A DNA stretch of 9,513 bases from Oscillospiraceae bacterium. GTDB lineage: Bacteria; Bacillota; Clostridia; Oscillospirales; Ruminococcaceae. A program made the position numbers and the translations under genes. Within the stretch, counting starts at the first letter, position 1; each line of letters starts with the position of its first letter. Below the pieces are notes generated by a model. It had not been told where the DNA came from. It saw only the letters and a program-made list of their open reading frames with translations, and made no database searches. Location: positions 1-9,513 of the forward strand of contig JAAVIG010000065.1 in assembly GCA_014796735.1 (NCBI GenBank), given 5' to 3'. This document shows, one piece after another, positions 1 to 5,696 of the stretch.

Positions 1-51
1 AAAGCCGAAGGTGCGCCGATAGGCGCAGGTTATGTACGTTCAATACAATAA
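1..51 (+). CDS. Possible C-terminal end of an upstream gene (partial)
   Basis: Frame 1 is open from the window edge to a TAA at 49-51 and would encode the tail KAEGAPIGAGYVRSIQ. The stop falls directly before the hairpin cluster that starts at about position 53, which is where a gene end would be expected. Sixteen residues are too few to recognise a family, and frame 3 is also open to about position 100, so this is only a possible gene end. Confidence 0.25.
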   Translation, partial: KAEGAPIGAGYVRSIQ

Positions 52-119
52 CCGAGGGAGCAAAGCTCCCTCGCCCTGCCGCAAAGCGGCAGGGCATTTA
101 AAAAGCGGTTTATCCGCTT
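12..119. repeat. Cluster of four consecutive short perfect hairpins
   Basis: Four perfect stem-loops lie head to tail. They are TGCGCC/GGCGCA (12-17 with 22-27), CGAGGGAGC/GCTCCCTCG (53-61 with 65-73, loop AAA), GCCCTGCCGC/GCGGCAGGGC (73-82 with 86-95, loop AAA) and AAGCGG/CCGCTT (103-108 with 114-119). The second and third share the base at 73 and the same core GCAAAGC. None is followed by a clear T-run, so they are not ordinary intrinsic terminators, although they could end or protect an upstream transcript. They may belong to a dispersed mini-hairpin family; a related hairpin, GCTAC-gcaaa-GTAGC, lies at about 8475-8489. Confidence 0.8.
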
Positions 120-163
120 CTTAAATGGTTATTAGTATTATACAGATAAGGAGGGGATATACC

Positions 164-583
164 GTGATCAGAACAAGTGTTGAGGACTGCGGCTACGAAA
201 CCCTTGCCGCAAGGGCAAGAGAAGCCGTTGAAAACGCATATAGTCCTTACTCGGGGTACAGGGTAGGCGCGGCGGTGCTTACCGACAGCGGTAATATTTA
301 TACGGGCTGCAATATCGAAAACGCAAGCTACGGAGCCACCAACTGCGCCGAAAGAACGGCGGTTTTTAAGGCGGTGAGTGAGGGCGAGCGCAGGATCAGG
401 GCAGTGGCGATATTTACCGACGAAGGCAATGACGCTCCTTTTCCCTGCGGAATATGCCGACAGGTGTTAAGCGAGTTTTGCGAGCCCGACGCTGCGATAA
501 TTATTTACGACGGAGCGGATTCGGTTTACAGCGCCGAGCTGGCGGAGCTTTTGCCTTATTCCTTTCAGTTTAACAAGGAATAA
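164..583 (+). CDS. cdd: Cytidine deaminase
   Basis: This enzyme hydrolytically deaminates cytidine and deoxycytidine to uridine and deoxyuridine in cytosolic pyrimidine salvage. The 139-residue product matches the small homotetrameric class (about 130 residues). All zinc-site residues are visible: C61-A-E63 (Cys ligand and catalytic Glu, in TNCAERTA) and the P-C95-x-x-C98 pair of Cys ligands. The substrate-binding stretch NIENASYG spans residues 50-57. An in-frame ATG at 125 would give 152 residues, but the GTG at 164 sits 7 nt after AAGGAGGGG (148-156) and starts where homologues start, so GTG is preferred. The GH5 gene follows after only 21 nt, so the two are probably co-transcribed. In many Bacillota cdd neighbours era and dgkA; those are not visible here. 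Confidence 0.95.
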   Translation: MIRTSVEDCGYETLAARAREAVENAYSPYSGYRVGAAVLTDSGNIYTGCNIENASYGATNCAERTAVFKAVSEGERRIRAVAIFTDEGNDAPFPCGICRQVLSEFCEPDAAIIIYDGADSVYSAELAELLPYSFQFNKE

Positions 584-604
584 AAAAGAAAGGGGAACGT
601 TAAA

Positions 605-1801
605 ATGCACCATACTGACCATACTTTTAAAAAAATAACCTCGTTTTTTATCTGCGCCTGCATACTGTTCACGGGCTGCGACGGCGGAAAGGAAAGCAAG
701 CTTATTGGTACGGGTGCCGAAATACCCGAATACGACATTGAAGCAAGAGAACTTCCCGATAATGAGGCTATGACCTTTGTCAAAAATTTAAAGATCGGTT
801 GGAATCTGGGCAACACTCTCGATTCGAACGCCAAAACATCTATGGAGAGCGCCGCGGAAACCTCCTGGGGGTCTCCCATGATAACCGAGGAGATGATAGC
901 CGATATAAAGGACGCGGGCTTTAATACTATTCGCATACCCGTGACCTGGCACACCCATGTGGACGAAAGCTTTAAAATATCCGATTACTGGCTAGGCAGA
1001 GTTAAAGAGGTGGTGGATTACGCCTACAAAAGAAAAATGTACGTTATAATAAATATTCATCACGACATGGAAAAGTCTTACTATTATCCTACATATGAGA
1101 CACTGGAAAGCTCAAGGAGGTATTCGGACGCAATATGGGAACAGCTTTGCGAGACCTTCAAAGATTATGACGAGCATCTGATATTCGAGTCGATAAACGA
1201 GCCAAGGTTAACGGGCACCGATAACGAGTGGTGGATAGACACCGAAAGCGAAATCGGAAAGGAAGCTATCGACTGTATTATGCAGATCAATCAGTCCTTT
1301 GTGGACTTGGTAAGAGCAAGCGGAGGAAATAATGCGGCGCGTTATCTTATGACGCCGAGCTACTGCGCTTCTCCCTCCTACGCCTGCGCCGACTACTTCA
1401 ATTTGCCCGACGATCCTGCGCAAAGGACAATTCTTTCGGTACATGCCTATGAGCCGTATAATTTCGCGCTCTCCGACGACAAAGCATCAAATACCTTTGT
1501 TAAAGGCAGAACAAGCGGACAGGTAAAGTCCGTGATCGATTCGCTGTACGAAAAGTACACATCAAAGGGTGTTCCCGTTGTTATAGGAGAATTCGGCAGC
1601 CGAAACAAGGATAACCTTGAATCGAGAACAGAGCACGCCGCTTATTACGTAAGCGAAGCGAGATCGGCGGGAATAACCTGTGTCTGGTGGGATAACAACG
1701 CTTTTACGGGGAACGGAGAGCTGTTCGGGCTTTACGGCAGGAACGAAATGGAGTGGAAATACCCCGATATTGTTATTGCTATGATGAAAAATTGTGAGTG
1801 A
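605..1801 (+). CDS. GH5 family endoglucanase-type glycoside hydrolase, predicted lipoprotein
   Basis: The product is predicted to cleave beta-1,4-glucan (cellulose, mixed-linkage glucan or xyloglucan) by the retaining GH5 mechanism at the cell surface. The 398-residue protein begins with a basic and hydrophobic leader (residues 8-24) ending in FTGC, so C25 is the likely lipidation site; Phe at -3 is not the usual Leu. A linker to about residue 52 precedes the TIM barrel. Visible GH5 landmarks are IGWNLGNTLD (64-73), NTIRIPVTW (107-115), INIHHD (149-154), acid/base E199 in INEPR, H280-A-Y282, and nucleophile E329 in VVIGEFG, plus a late WWDN. IGWNLGNTLD and the overall pattern resemble subfamily GH5_4. 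No carbohydrate-binding module, dockerin or sortase signal is present, so it appears to be a single-domain anchored enzyme rather than a cellulosome part. The ribosome site GAAAGGGGAA (588-597) fits the ATG at 605. Confidence 0.93.
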   Translation: MHHTDHTFKKITSFFICACILFTGCDGGKESKLIGTGAEIPEYDIEARELPDNEAMTFVKNLKIGWNLGNTLDSNAKTSMESAAETSWGSPMITEEMIADIKDAGFNTIRIPVTWHTHVDESFKISDYWLGRVKEVVDYAYKRKMYVIINIHHDMEKSYYYPTYETLESSRRYSDAIWEQLCETFKDYDEHLIFESINEPRLTGTDNEWWIDTESEIGKEAIDCIMQINQSFVDLVRASGGNNAARYLMTPSYCASPSYACADYFNLPDDPAQRTILSVHAYEPYNFALSDDKASNTFVKGRTSGQVKSVIDSLYEKYTSKGVPVVIGEFGSRNKDNLESRTEHAAYYVSEARSAGITCVWWDNNAFTGNGELFGLYGRNEMEWKYPDIVIAMMKNCE

Positions 1802-1844
1802 TACCGATTTTTAATCATATTTATGACTCGATTAAGAATCAAAA

Positions 1845-1905
1845 AAATATACCCGTCAAAACCAAGGTTAAATTAGGTTTTTGACGGGTATATTTATTAT
1901 TTTTA
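1845..1905. terminator. Bidirectional intrinsic terminator
   Basis: A long stem pairs AAATATACCCGTCAAAACC (1845-1863) with the complementary arm at 1876-1895, with one bulged T. The + strand continues into an AT-rich tail with TTTTT. On the minus strand the stem is followed by a run of seven T (complement of 1841-1847). It can therefore end the cdd-GH5 transcript and also the minus-strand transcript crossing the WYL remnant. Confidence 0.85.
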
Positions 1906-1923
1906 TGTATTATAACTCGGTTT

Positions 1924-2073
1924 TCAAAACATCTCCACCATATCCCCATGACTTCTGACCCACATATCCGTTACATCGCCGAAAACCTCGGCGGAAATAA
2001 CATACCCATCCTCGGTCTTCTTAATAATTCTCGCCGTGGGAAGCCTGTCCAGAATAAGCTCGGGATTTGTGCC
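1924..2073 (-). pseudogene. Remnant of a WYL-domain transcriptional regulator (C-terminal fragment)
   Basis: On the minus strand 49 codons precede a TGA at 1926-1924. They encode a C-terminus with the pattern ELILDRLPTARI, then DGYVISAEVFG, MWVRSHGD and finally MVEMF. This resembles the last beta-alpha segment of WYL-domain regulators (typically around 300 residues), which often end in a D-M-W-L-x-S-x-G-D-x-V-E-type motif. The frame is closed by a TAA at 2076-2074, and the fragment has no ATG, GTG or TTG start upstream of its internal methionines. The HTH domain and the WYL core are missing. Just upstream a few in-frame codons (ending KYQAFV) may be further decayed remnant. A strong promoter remains at 2119-2147, so the locus may still be transcribed. 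The family call rests on motif memory only. Confidence 0.55.
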
Positions 2074-2118
2074 TTATACAAAAGCCTGATACTTCCCAGC
2101 TTTCCGCAGTCTGAGGTT

Positions 2119-2147
2119 ATTATATCATACCGCAAAAAAGCTGTCAA
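2119..2147 (-). promoter_or_regulatory. Perfect consensus sigma-A promoter facing the WYL remnant
   Basis: Reading the minus strand, TTGACA (2147-2142) and TATAAT (2124-2119) are separated by exactly 17 bp. Both hexamers match consensus fully. Transcription would begin near 2112 and run through the WYL remnant to the bidirectional terminator at 1845-1905, giving an RNA of roughly 210-270 nt without a good start codon. Confidence 0.8.
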
Positions 2148-2204
2148 TACTTTTAGTGAATTTTTTATATGCTAATAAAAAGCGTTGTATAAATTTTCAA
2201 TACG

Positions 2205-2218
2205 GTATAAAGTTATAC
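2205..2218. promoter_or_regulatory. Candidate operator upstream of the XRE regulator
   Basis: GTATAA-AG-TTATAC is a perfect 14-bp palindrome located 27 bp before the GTG start of the XRE gene. A further GTATAA half-site lies at 2187-2192, 18 bp upstream of the first half-site. The palindrome overlaps possible -10 elements (TATAAA at 2206, TATACT at 2214), though no well-spaced -35 stands out. Palindromes at this place are typical of autoregulated XRE repressors; binding is inferred. Confidence 0.4.
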
Positions 2219-2244
2219 TATATGGGTATGAAGGAAGTGTACAA

Positions 2245-2595
2245 GTGAGCTTTAAAAGAGAAGAGATTTCCTATGTCGTAGGACAGCGGATAAAAAAATT
2301 CCGTACGGAACGAAAAATAAGTCAGGAAGCCCTTGCTTTGTCTTCGGAAATTTATCCCGCATATTTGGGGAGATTGGAGCGGGGAGAACGCTGCCCCACA
2401 ATCGAAACCGTTTATAAAATATGCGGCGGCCTGAAAATTTCCATGTCGGACTTGCTTGATTTTGACGTTGACGTAAAGCCTACCTCCGAGGAAGCGAAAC
2501 ACCGAATAGAAAAGGCAATGAGCGGCTTGTCCGACGAGGAAGCAATACGCATTGCCGAGATAATTGAAAATGTTGTTAAATTCAAAACGTACTGA
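2245..2595 (+). CDS. Small XRE-family HTH transcriptional regulator
   Basis: This 116-residue cytosolic protein is predicted to bind DNA through an N-terminal Cro/C1-type helix-turn-helix at about residues 13-71 (VGQRIKKFRTERKISQEALA, then YLGRLERGERCPTIETVYKI and ISMSDLL). The remaining ~45 residues are charged and helical, ending in a SDEEAIRIAEIIENV-like helix that could support dimerisation. The GTG at 2245 is chosen because AAGGAAG lies at 2231-2237 with 7-nt spacing; an upstream in-frame ATG (2185) has no ribosome site and would add an atypical leader. A palindrome at 2205-2218 may be its own operator. The acetyltransferase gene begins 52 nt downstream with its own ribosome site, so the pair is probably co-transcribed. 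No ligand or sensor domain is visible, and the target genes are unknown. Confidence 0.9.
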   Translation: MSFKREEISYVVGQRIKKFRTERKISQEALALSSEIYPAYLGRLERGERCPTIETVYKICGGLKISMSDLLDFDVDVKPTSEEAKHRIEKAMSGLSDEEAIRIAEIIENVVKFKTY

Positions 2596-2647
2596 TCCGA
2601 TCGGTGTTATTGCCGCAAAATAAAATCGGAAAAAGGAGGACATCACA

Positions 2648-3169
2648 GTGCAGATACGCAAGGCCGTTCCCTCGGACTTTGATCCCGTCTCCGAGCTGTA
2701 CGATAAAGTAACTCTGTATCTTGAACAGCACATAAACTATCCCCATTGGACCCACAAGGTCTACCCCTGCTCCGATACCGTTAGGGAGGGATTGGATACG
2801 GACAGCTTGTTTGTATGCAGTGAGGATAATAAAATTACGGGGGTGTTCCTTTTAAACACAGACCCTGCGGGAGATTACTCTGCGGGAGAGTGGAGCAGGG
2901 ATATTGCTGACGGTGAATATATGATAATACACGCTTTGGCTGTCGATCCCGAGCTTTCACGCAAGGGGACAGGTAAAGCAATGGTTGAGTTTTGTGTGAA
3001 TTACGCTAAGGAAAAGGGGTTTAAGGCGATACGGCTTGACGCGGTGCCAGAAAATCTGCCAGCAAGGCGTATGTATGAAAGTCTCGGGTTTTTATTTGCG
3101 GGGGAAAAGGACTTAAAGCGCTATGAAACGGGTATTCCCCTATTTGCTTTGTATGAATATAACTTTTAG
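2648..3169 (+). CDS. GNAT-family N-acetyltransferase
   Basis: This 173-residue protein is predicted to transfer an acetyl group from acetyl-CoA to an amine; the acceptor cannot be read from sequence. It starts at GTG with a strong AAGGAGGA at 2633-2640 and 7-nt spacing. The N-terminal IRKAVPSDFDPVSELY is the usual first strand and helix of the fold. Motif A is clear: IIHALAVDPELSRKGTGKAM (residues 93-112), with the acetyl-CoA pyrophosphate loop R105-K-G-T-G-K110. Motif B is NLPARRMYESLGF (136-148). The middle segment with HINYPHW resembles a subgroup of clostridial GNATs acting on small molecules. It lies downstream of the XRE regulator, probably in the same transcript, and is followed 2 nt later by a terminator. 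Confidence 0.92.
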   Translation: MQIRKAVPSDFDPVSELYDKVTLYLEQHINYPHWTHKVYPCSDTVREGLDTDSLFVCSEDNKITGVFLLNTDPAGDYSAGEWSRDIADGEYMIIHALAVDPELSRKGTGKAMVEFCVNYAKEKGFKAIRLDAVPENLPARRMYESLGFLFAGEKDLKRYETGIPLFALYEYNF

Positions 3170-3171
3170 AC

Positions 3172-3214
3172 AAAATAACGCTGTAATGCCGATAATGGCT
3201 TACAGCGTTATTTT
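3172..3214. terminator. Intrinsic terminator after the GNAT gene
   Basis: A perfect 15-bp stem pairs AAAATAACGCTGTAA (3172-3186) with TTACAGCGTTATTTT (3200-3214) around a 13-nt loop. It starts 2 nt after the GNAT stop codon. The A/T ends of the stem provide a T-rich tract on either strand, so it could also stop transcription arriving from the minus-strand operon. Confidence 0.85.
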
Positions 3215-3222
3215 ATACTAAT

Positions 3223-3273
3223 CTCTGTTTTGACGGTAGACAAAATATAACAAAGTCTACCGTCAAAACAGAG
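3223..3273. repeat. Perfect 19-bp inverted repeat between convergent genes
   Basis: CTCTGTTTTGACGGTAGAC (3223-3241) is repeated in exact reverse complement at 3255-3273 with a 13-nt AT-rich spacer. There is no T-run after either end, so it is not a standard terminator. It abuts copy 1 of the 94-bp repeat. ATACTAATC just before it (3215-3223) is the exact complement of GATTAGTAT at the end of that repeat (3361-3369), so the two may form one larger composite of about 155 bp with terminal inverted repeats. Confidence 0.85.
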
Positions 3274-3275
3274 TT

Positions 3276-3369
3276 ACACCAATCCCTTTTTAAACTGACG
3301 TAATACCCACAGTTTAAAAAGGGATTGCACCCAAAGCACTAATCCCACAGTTTTAAAAGGGATTAGTAT
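3276..3369. repeat. 94-bp double-hairpin repeat, copy 1
   Basis: This stretch matches 8377-8470 at 91 of 94 positions without gaps. It contains two hairpins. The first is a 17-bp perfect stem, AATCCCTTTTTAAACTG with its complement ending GGGATT. The second is ACTAATCCC paired with GGGATTAGT around an AT-rich loop. Its ends are themselves nearly inverted repeats (ACACCAATCCC and GGGATTAGTAT). It encodes no protein. The structure suggests a small non-autonomous mobile or structural repeat (MITE- or REP-like); no transposase is present in the window. A short derivative is at 4487-4510. Confidence 0.85.
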
Positions 3370-3391
3370 TATACATGAATTACATCCTATA

Positions 3392-4456
3392 TCAATTAAA
3401 GGAAAGATCGGTAACCTTCCACTCTTCGCCCAGCTTCACCATATAAACGGTATAATCCGCCTTGGAATGTAATTCCCCGTTTTCGGCCGAATTGACGCCG
3501 TACAGCACATGATCGTATTTTACCCTTACAGATACGCCGTTTGCGCTGTAAAAAATCGGATCTTCAACGTCCGCGTCAAGGAAATCATAGCTTGTATGCC
3601 AATTGTGCCAGAAATTTTCATAACCGTAAAGCTCATCATATATGGGCATATTCGGCGCAAGGTACTGAGCCGCCTCGCTTAGTTTTCCGTCGTTCACAAC
3701 GTATCTTGAATACGCCTTTGAAAATTCTAATGCAAGCTGTGAAAGCTCCACGTCTTTCGCCTGCGCAAGGGAAAATTTACCGTTTTGAAGCGCAAGGGGG
3801 TGTCCCGATTCGTCGTAGGCGGTAAATTCGGGTTCGTTGATAAACCCCGCTATTTTGTATGTAACGGTGCATGGGATCTTTTCAATCAAGCCTTGAAAAT
3901 GCTCGGTTTCCGGGTACGCCGTACCGGTTTCCGTCACATATACCGCCGAGACCTCCTTTCCGTTGCAGAAAACCGATGCATTGCCGGGTGCTGTAACAGA
4001 GTATTCAAGGGTAGGCACCTCCCCGAATTTTACATCGGAAAGCTCGTATTCGTAAAAACCGTAGCCTAAGTCCTTTTCCGATTTTATAACCTCTGCCTCG
4101 GCAATAATGCCCTCGTCGGATATTATATTGTAAACGGTCTTATTATCGTCGCTTTTCCTGCCATTTCGGCTGTAAGATAAAACGCCGCGGGTAAGCTTTT
4201 CAAAGTACCCCTCTATTGCCGCTTCGTCCTCAAACTCGTTGCATTTTATATCCAGCTTCTTTAACAGATCGGGTCTGTTACTGTCAAATTCCTCCAAAAG
4301 CTTGTTCGCCGCTATCTCGGGACCGCTCTTTTCATAGGAGGCAAGAGCTTTCCAAAGCACGGTCAGCGCAAAAACGATCAACCCCGCCGTCAAAATGGTA
4401 AGCGTCCAGTAGATGATCCTGAAAGCAACGGTACCTTTGGTTGTTTTTTTATTCAT
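3392..4456 (-). CDS. Membrane-anchored protein of unknown function, TcaA/NTF2-like architecture
   Basis: I do not recognise a specific gene. The 354-residue protein has a short basic cytoplasmic start, one transmembrane helix (about residues 12-35) and a large predicted extracellular part. That part reads as an alpha/beta segment (about 44-145), a beta-rich segment with VTAPGNASVFCNGKEV of the kind seen in PEGA or TcaA-type repeats, and a C-terminal NTF2-like segment (about 240-354) ending with a strand YTVYMVKLGEEWKVTDLSF. This order is reminiscent of the TcaA/YvbJ family of envelope proteins; that is inference. The start ATG follows AAAGGGAAAG on the minus strand. It is the last gene of the three-gene minus-strand operon, 51 nt after the phosphodiester glycosidase, which argues for an envelope or cell-surface glycan role. 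No catalytic motif was seen. Confidence 0.75.
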   Translation of the reverse strand: MNKKTTKGTVAFRIIYWTLTILTAGLIVFALTVLWKALASYEKSGPEIAANKLLEEFDSNRPDLLKKLDIKCNEFEDEAAIEGYFEKLTRGVLSYSRNGRKSDDNKTVYNIISDEGIIAEAEVIKSEKDLGYGFYEYELSDVKFGEVPTLEYSVTAPGNASVFCNGKEVSAVYVTETGTAYPETEHFQGLIEKIPCTVTYKIAGFINEPEFTAYDESGHPLALQNGKFSLAQAKDVELSQLALEFSKAYSRYVVNDGKLSEAAQYLAPNMPIYDELYGYENFWHNWHTSYDFLDADVEDPIFYSANGVSVRVKYDHVLYGVNSAENGELHSKADYTVYMVKLGEEWKVTDLSFN

Positions 4457-4486
4457 TTTTATCTTTCCCTTTGCATGGAGTTATAG

Positions 4487-4510
4487 CAATCCCATATTAA
4501 AAAGGGATTA
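4487..4510. repeat. Short derivative of the 94-bp repeat overlapping a stop codon
   Basis: AATCCC (4488-4493) and GGGATT (4504-4509) form a small hairpin. Read on the minus strand it begins TAATCCCTTTTTAA, sharing the 13-nt outer arm AATCCCTTTTTAA with the first hairpin of the 94-bp repeat, so it looks like an internally deleted copy. It overlaps the TAA stop codon of the phosphodiester glycosidase gene and fills part of the gap to the next gene of the operon. Confidence 0.55.
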
Positions 4511-5689
4511 TTCCCTTACCAAAAAAGCGGTACACATTTTTCTCAGTCCTATAAGACTTGCGTTGGAATTGATATGCTCGCCATGATACAGCATGCTTGT
4601 GGAGGAGCCGCCGTCAAGGTTGTAAGCGTTTACCGCCCCGAATTTGAGCATAACGTCCTGAACGTCCACAAGGCTTGCGCCTAAGCTGTTGGACTGTCTG
4701 CCGTCAATAACCAGAAGCAGCATCGCGCCGTCAGCCCTTTGTCCTATTGCGGTTCTGGGATTAAGACCGCCGCCCGTGCCCAAGGATTCGGTGGGCACAT
4801 CGTTTACGATAAGGGTAGGGCCGTACTTTGCCGCATCGGTCACTCCCATTTCAATAGCCTTATGTATGGAAAATGTGCCTACTATCAGCTTGCCCTCGTT
4901 CGTTATCGCGCAGCACTCCCAGCTTGTGCTCAAAGCGCCGCCCCACAGCACCTCGCCCTGCGACATTACGATACCGTAAGGCTCGCCGCCCGTTCCGTGT
5001 CCCGGGCGATCGTCCCAGCCGCCGCCGTTTATGCCCGCAGCTACATTGTCATAGCTGCCGTATATTTCGTCAATTGTCTTTCCGTATTTATCCTCGCCGA
5101 ATTCTCCCGAAATGCCCACAAAAACTCTTGTGGGATCATAAACTATCATCATTTTTCCCCTGTAGGTCGAGCCGATAACTTCCACAATATCTATTCCGTC
5201 GCCGTCCGGATCAACCTCCTGTCCGTCTGAACCGGGGATAATATTTTTTTCCGCGCTTGTATCGTTTGTTTTATCTCCGCCGTCAACGCCGACGCCGCCG
5301 TCTTTTTTACCTCCTACTACCACAAGCTCGGTGTCGGTAATTTCATCGGTGATCTGTATGGCGTTTGCCGCCATGATCTCGTCAACCTTCTCCTGCCCCA
5401 AAAAGGAGGTAGCCAAAAACTGCGCCGCGCTGGTTTCCATCATTGAAACCACAAAAAGATCTCTGGCTTTTTCGGAGGGACCGAACTCGATTATCATGAT
5501 CGCGCCTAAAAGTCCGCCTATAATTAAAAACAGTAAGGTAAAAAGCACAAGGAACGATCTGAAAATCAACTTTTTGGCATTACCGGTATTTCTTTGTACG
5601 GGCTTGGGCTGTTTCCTGCTTTTCCCGTATCCTTCACCGTCAAGCTCCACTGTCCTTTTTTTTATTGCCGTGTCCTCATAAGGTGACAT
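4508..5689 (-). CDS. Membrane-anchored phosphodiester glycosidase (NAGPA-domain) family protein
   Basis: The C-terminal domain belongs to the NAGPA fold (phosphodiester alpha-N-acetylglucosaminidase-like). Members hydrolyse sugar-1-phosphodiester bonds, in bacteria probably in cell-surface polymers such as teichoic-acid-like or capsule glycans. The 393-residue protein has a ~40-residue basic cytoplasmic tail, a transmembrane helix (about 41-67), a helical neck, a Gly/Asp-rich linker (about 126-165, including DPDGDG) and the catalytic domain (about 172-393). Hallmarks are INGGGWDD (220-227), NPRTAIG (310-316), IDGR (328-331) and NLDGGSSTSM (357-366). The ATG at 5689 is chosen because AAAGGAA precedes it; an earlier in-frame ATG (5740) lies inside the glycosyltransferase gene and lacks a ribosome site. 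It starts 7 nt after that gene, so the two are translationally close. The exact substrate is unknown. Confidence 0.88.
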   Translation of the reverse strand: MSPYEDTAIKKRTVELDGEGYGKSRKQPKPVQRNTGNAKKLIFRSFLVLFTLLFLIIGGLLGAIMIIEFGPSEKARDLFVVSMMETSAAQFLATSFLGQEKVDEIMAANAIQITDEITDTELVVVGGKKDGGVGVDGGDKTNDTSAEKNIIPGSDGQEVDPDGDGIDIVEVIGSTYRGKMMIVYDPTRVFVGISGEFGEDKYGKTIDEIYGSYDNVAAGINGGGWDDRPGHGTGGEPYGIVMSQGEVLWGGALSTSWECCAITNEGKLIVGTFSIHKAIEMGVTDAAKYGPTLIVNDVPTESLGTGGGLNPRTAIGQRADGAMLLLVIDGRQSNSLGASLVDVQDVMLKFGAVNAYNLDGGSSTSMLYHGEHINSNASLIGLRKMCTAFLVRE

Positions 5690-5696
5690 TTTTGTA

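Noticed and set aside
136..141. TATTAT as a -10 box for cdd
   Set aside because: No credible -35 box lies about 17 bp upstream, as that position is inside the hairpin cluster.
131..144. ATTAGTATTATACA, identical to the sequence at and just after the end of repeat copy 1 (3362-3375)
   Set aside because: A 14-base AT-rich match can arise by chance in 9.5 kb, and no other part of the repeat is present before cdd.
605..1801. Cellulosomal enzyme
   Set aside because: No dockerin duplicate motif or cohesin is visible; the protein ends directly after the catalytic barrel.
1948..2175. A + strand open frame of 75 codons across the WYL remnant
   Set aside because: It has no ribosome site and an implausible protein sequence, and it lies antisense to the remnant and its promoter.
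2218..2733. A 171-codon minus-strand open frame
   Set aside because: It runs antisense to the XRE regulator and the start of the GNAT gene and shows no recognisable domain.
3276..3369. Start of a CRISPR array
   Set aside because: The repeat occurs only twice, 5 kb apart, is 94 bp long and has no regular spacers or cas genes nearby.
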